A stretch of 16,615 bases of DNA from an uncultured Eubacteriales bacterium (GTDB taxonomy: Bacteria; Bacillota; Clostridia; Oscillospirales; Oscillospiraceae), in assembly GCA_902475455.1 (NCBI GenBank), contig CABRZO010000033.1, forward strand, positions 1 to 16,615. Reading direction: 5' to 3'. The first letter of the stretch is position 1; the number at the start of each line of letters is the position of its first letter. The notes below the pieces were generated by a model. The model was given only the letters and a program-made list of their open reading frames with translations. It was not told the origin of the DNA and did no database searches. The translations under genes and the position numbers were made by a program. Shown piece by piece: positions 14,278 through 16,615 of the stretch.

Positions 14278-14306
14278 ATTATAAGGTGCGAAATCGGGAA
14301 AGTCAG
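14278..14306 (-). promoter_or_regulatory. Promoter of the glycosyltransferase gene
   Basis: On the minus strand CTGACT (14306 to 14301), a 17-nt spacer and a perfect TATAAT (14283 to 14278) form a good sigma-A promoter. Transcription would begin near 14271, leaving a leader of about 45 nt with the AAAGGAGGAGG ribosome binding site. Confidence 0.7.
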
Positions 14307-14402
14307 CGCAATTAAGAAAAACTTAAAGAAAGATTAAGCGGTTTGCCGGGAAAAATGTGTCACTTTTTGACAGGTATGACGGCAAAATGGGAACAGATCC
14401 CT

Positions 14403-14743
14403 TGCAAAGTGCATAGAATCGCCCTAGTGGGCACGGCTCATGCTCCGACTGGGCAGAGTAGCACTTGAATCTTAAATGAAACTAAAACGCAATGAAAAAT
14501 ATTTTTTGCACCTGCAATCTTTTTTTAAAAACGAAGGTAAGGGATAAATGTCTTCAAAAAAGCAGAAAATTTTTGCCGCCGGCCGTCGGTGCTTGCCGGA
14601 ACAGAGGTAGGCGGCATATGGGGCCCATCCGATTGCCGGGGACAGATGGGGGGAGGTACGGGCACAGACAAGGGAAAGAGAGGCCGGCAGGGCCGGTTTT
14701 GGCGAAAACGCTCCATCTCAAGGGGGATGGGGCGGCTTTTTTT
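14403..14743 (+). ncRNA. Candidate structured RNA of unknown class upstream of azlC
   Basis: No credible gene lies in this stretch, yet it ends in a strong intrinsic terminator (14709-14743). Pairings seen by eye are a three-way junction at 14409-14465, GCCGGCC (14578-14584) with GGCCGGC (14682-14688), TGCCGCC (14574-14580) with GGCGGCA (14610-14616), and CCCATC (14624-14629) with GATGGG (14645-14650). Several of these exclude each other, which could mean alternative folds. The start is a guess: no clear promoter was found. It is not tmRNA, SRP RNA, RNase P RNA or a T-box by their usual conserved words. The evidence is indirect. Confidence 0.35.
14709..14743 (+). terminator. Strong orphan terminator before the azlC promoter
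   Basis: An 11-bp stem with two G-U pairs (14709-14719 with 14724-14734) closes an AAGG loop and is followed, after GC, by seven T residues. No protein gene on the plus strand ends here. It lies before the azlC promoter, so it must end some other transcript or act as an attenuator. Confidence 0.75.
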
Positions 14744-14778
14744 GTGCCTTGCGGCGGGGAGAGGAGGGGCGGGAGTCC

Positions 14779-14807
14779 TTGCATTTCAACAGTTCATTCA
14801 TTATAAT
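14779..14807 (+). promoter_or_regulatory. Promoter of the azlCD operon
   Basis: TTGCAT (14779-14784), a 17-nt spacer and a perfect TATAAT (14802-14807) sit about 50 nt ahead of azlC. The -35 is weak. The start would be near 14814, giving a short leader downstream of the orphan terminator. Confidence 0.6.
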
Positions 14808-14856
14808 AGAAATACTGTGCATTTTACCAGGGAAGAGAGGACGTGAGGAGCGGGCT

Positions 14857-15579
14857 ATGGTCAAAGGGATGAGCGGAGGGACCCTTCGGGTGGCGCTGCA
14901 GCGCACCCTGCCGGTGCTGGCGGGCTATCTGGCCCTGGGCACCGCCTTTGGCCTGCTGCTGAACAGCATTGGCCTGGGGGTGTTCTGGGCTGCGGCCATG
15001 AGCATTCTGGTCTATGCCGGCTCCGCCCAGTTTTTGGCCGTCAGCCTGATCGCCGAGGGCACCAGCCTGCCCCAGGTGGCCCTGCTCACCTTTCTGCTGA
15101 ACTTCCGCCACTTTTTTTACGGCCTGAGCATGGTGGGCCGCTATCAGGGCCTGGGGCGCCGGAAGGGCTATCTGATCTTCGCCCTCACCGACGAGACCTA
15201 CGCCCTGCTGGCGGCGGGGCTGCCCCCGGCCCGGGTGGACCCGGCGGACTACTACTTCGCCGTCTCCCTGCTGGACCACTGTTACTGGGTGGCGGGCAGC
15301 GTCTTGGGGGCCACGGTGGGGGAGCTCATCACCTTTGACACCACCGGAGTGGACTTCGCCATGACCGCCCTGTTTGTGGTGCTGGCGGTGGAGCAGTGGA
15401 AGCAGGCCAAGGGCAAAGGCCATGCCCCGGCCCTCTGCGGTGTGTGCTGCGGGGTGGTGTGCCTGCTGGTTTTCGGCCCCGACCTGTTTCTGATCCCCGC
15501 CCTGGGGGCCATTGTGGCGGCCATGCTGCTGCTGCGCCGGCATCTGGAGCGGGACTCCGGAGAGGGGGCGGCGGTATGA
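14857..15579 (+). CDS. azlC: Branched-chain amino acid exporter large subunit AzlC
   Basis: A 240-residue membrane protein of the AzlC family, which with AzlD exports branched-chain amino acids and their analogues. The family signature VYAGSAQFLAVSLIAEG is near residues 49-65, preceded by GYLALGTAFGLLL. NFRHFFYGLSM and FALTDETYALL follow, and about six to seven hydrophobic segments cover the chain. I chose the ATG at 14857, which has GAGGAG 6 nt upstream and a normal family N-terminus. The frame is open back to 14749 but those extra residues are not hydrophobic or family-like. It is the first gene of a transcription unit with its own promoter, and its stop overlaps the azlD start by ATGA. Confidence 0.93.
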   Translation: MVKGMSGGTLRVALQRTLPVLAGYLALGTAFGLLLNSIGLGVFWAAAMSILVYAGSAQFLAVSLIAEGTSLPQVALLTFLLNFRHFFYGLSMVGRYQGLGRRKGYLIFALTDETYALLAAGLPPARVDPADYYFAVSLLDHCYWVAGSVLGATVGELITFDTTGVDFAMTALFVVLAVEQWKQAKGKGHAPALCGVCCGVVCLLVFGPDLFLIPALGAIVAAMLLLRRHLERDSGEGAAV

Positions 15580-15917
15580 ATGCCCAACAGATTTACGCCG
15601 CCCTGGTCATCCTGGTGATGGCCCTGATCACCTTCGGCCTGCGGCTGCTGCCCTTTCTGGCCTTCGGGGGCCGGAAGGGGAAGGGGGTGCCCAAATGGGT
15701 GACCTATCTGGGGGGCGTGCTGCCCCCGGCGGTGATCGCCCTGCTGGTGGTCTACTGCCTGCGCAACATCGACCTGTTTTCCGCCGGCCACGGTCTGCCG
15801 GAACTGCTGTGCGTGGCGGTGTGCGCCCTGCTCCACCTGTGGAAGCGCAATGAGCTGGTCAGTATTTTCGGCTCCACCGCCCTGTATATGCTGCTGGTCC
15901 AGGTGGTATTCCCCTGA
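15576..15917 (+). CDS. azlD: Branched-chain amino acid exporter small subunit AzlD
   Basis: A 113-residue membrane protein of the AzlD family, the obligate partner of AzlC. It has about four hydrophobic helices. The conserved start reads ALVILVMALITFGLRLLPFLAF, then KWVTYLGGVLPPAVIALLVVYCL follows, with a C-terminal STALYMLLVQVVF. The ATG at 15576 overlaps the azlC stop by four bases (ATGA), a sign of translational coupling, and GGAGAGG lies just upstream. The same frame is open further upstream inside azlC, but that extension has no membrane character. The AEC transporter gene begins 22 nt after the stop and may belong to the same transcript. Confidence 0.92.
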   Translation: MNAQQIYAALVILVMALITFGLRLLPFLAFGGRKGKGVPKWVTYLGGVLPPAVIALLVVYCLRNIDLFSAGHGLPELLCVAVCALLHLWKRNELVSIFGSTALYMLLVQVVFP

Positions 15918-15939
15918 GAGAGAAAAGAGGTCCTTTTCC

Positions 15940-16615
15940 ATGAATATGGCGTCAATCTTTATGGCCATGATCCAGCTGTTCCTGATTTTGATTGTGGGCT
16001 GGGTGGGGCAAAAGAGCGGGATTTTTCCCGACAATGCCCAGGTGGTGCTCACCAAGCTGGTGGTCTACATCACCACCCCCTGTACCATCCTGTACAGCGT
16101 GCTGAGCAACGACAACCTGCCCGGCCTGGGAACGGTGGTGGAGCTGCTGCTGATCTCCGTGGCCAGCTACCTAGTGGTGGGGGCTCTGTCCCTGCTGGCG
16201 GTGCGCCTGCTGCGGGTGCCCCAGGGCTCCCGGGGAACCTATGCCAATATGATCCTGTTCAGTAACTGCGGCTTTATCGGATTTCCGGTGGTCCAGGCCA
16301 TTTTCGGCCATGAGGCGGTGTTTTACAACGCGGTGCTGAACATCCCCTTCTACCCCTTCATGTACATTGCGGGGGTCTATCTGCTGATCCGGGACAGCGC
16401 CTGGCAGGGGGGAGAACAGAAGAAGCTGGAACTCAAGTGGACCACCTTTGCCAGCCCCTGCGTGTTGGCCAGCGTGGCGGCGGTGGTGCTGGCCCTCACC
16501 GGCTGGAAATTCCCCGGGGTGCTCACCGACACCATCGGCACCATCGGAAACATCACCACCCCCGGCGCCCTGCTGGTCATCGGCATTTCCATCGCCCGGC
16601 AGCCCCTGCGGCGGG
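15940..16615 (+). CDS. AEC-family (auxin efflux carrier-like) transporter, 5' part only
   Basis: The first 225 residues of a membrane transporter of the AEC family, which in bacteria exports or exchanges organic acids such as malate; the window ends before the stop. The N-terminus is hydrophobic (IQLFLILIVGWVGQKSGIF), and the family block LTKLVVYITTPCTILYSVL follows. YANMILFSNCGFIGFPVVQAIFG at about 104-126 is the most diagnostic stretch. ITTPGALLVIGISIA near the cut end matches the start of the second half. The ATG at 15940 has AAGAGG at a suitable distance. It follows azlD by 22 nt and may be co-transcribed. The substrate is unknown. Confidence 0.9.
   Translation, partial: MNMASIFMAMIQLFLILIVGWVGQKSGIFPDNAQVVLTKLVVYITTPCTILYSVLSNDNLPGLGTVVELLLISVASYLVVGALSLLAVRLLRVPQGSRGTYANMILFSNCGFIGFPVVQAIFGHEAVFYNAVLNIPFYPFMYIAGVYLLIRDSAWQGGEQKKLELKWTTFASPCVLASVAAVVLALTGWKFPGVLTDTIGTIGNITTPGALLVIGISIARQPLRR

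Noticed and set aside
14367..14395. TTGACA at 14367-14372 as promoter for the candidate RNA
   Set aside because: There is no acceptable -10 at the right distance; the start of the RNA therefore remains unknown.
14403..14743. T-box or guanidine-type riboswitch in the azlC upstream region
   Set aside because: The T-box sequence GGGTGG..CGCG is missing. The partial likeness to a guanidine-I motif (CTAG, ACTGG, AGAG) has wrong spacing and lacks the second conserved half.
14492..14846. Two open frames (14492-14806 and 14589-14846) ahead of azlC
   Set aside because: They lack ribosome binding sites, cross a strong terminator, and have low-complexity Gly/Arg composition with no family resemblance.
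1..16615. CRISPR arrays, tRNA or rRNA genes, transposases or prophage genes
   Set aside because: No regularly spaced repeats, no cloverleaf with a TTCGA loop and CCA-like end, and no integrase or transposase motifs were seen on either strand.

Overview
The window looks like a chromosomal segment of a GC-rich, spore-forming Firmicute, most likely a gut clostridium of the Oscillospiraceae type (Flavonifractor or Pseudoflavonifractor-like). The evidence is a SpoIIID orthologue behind a sigma-E-like promoter, a clostridial type-2 serine dehydratase, a transketolase split into two polypeptides, a lipoprotein-type sugar-binding protein and purine-rich ribosome binding sites throughout. The genus is inference. 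No rRNA, tRNA, CRISPR array, transposase or phage gene was seen.

Layout. Positions 1-1733 hold the 3' end of an L-serine dehydratase alpha gene (sdaAA) and brnQ, a branched-chain amino acid importer. A bidirectional terminator separates them from spoIIID on the minus strand (about 1859-2110, probable TTG start). Positions 2311-9756 form a sugar-utilisation locus: a ROK-family regulator, then a long leader of about 480 nt, then a lipoprotein sugar-binding protein, an RbsA-type double ATPase, an RbsC-type permease and the N- and C-terminal halves of a transketolase. A small two-helix membrane protein (9849-10205) and an AraB-type ribulokinase (10254-11921) follow. Terminator-like hairpins lie after the binding protein, after the permease and after the transketolase, so the locus is probably transcribed in stepped amounts. 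The likely scheme is import of a pentose-like sugar, isomerisation by an enzyme not present here, phosphorylation by the kinase, and entry into the pentose phosphate pool through transketolase.

Positions 11922-12400 contain no gene but are packed with hairpins, bounded by imperfect inverted repeats of about 25 bp (11963-11989 and 12278-12301). This looks like a non-autonomous, MITE-like or REP-like element. It is followed by a small gene of unknown function (12537-12881) with its own extended -10 promoter. A bidirectional terminator at 12892-12927 is shared with a convergent processive family-2 glycosyltransferase on the minus strand (12962-14227).

The 14228-14856 intergenic region holds the glycosyltransferase promoter, a strong orphan terminator at 14709-14743 that no credible gene precedes, potential long-range RNA pairings in front of it, and a separate promoter for the next operon. 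That pattern suggests an unannotated structured RNA. The window ends with azlC and azlD (branched-chain amino acid export, ATGA overlap) and the 5' part of an AEC-family transporter cut by the window edge.

The most interesting candidates are the palindromic element near 12 kb, the possible ncRNA near 14.4-14.74 kb, and the sugar locus, whose kinase plus split transketolase without an isomerase or epimerase could fit L-arabinose, ribulose or D-apiose catabolism. The ROK regulator has also lost all three family zinc cysteines.
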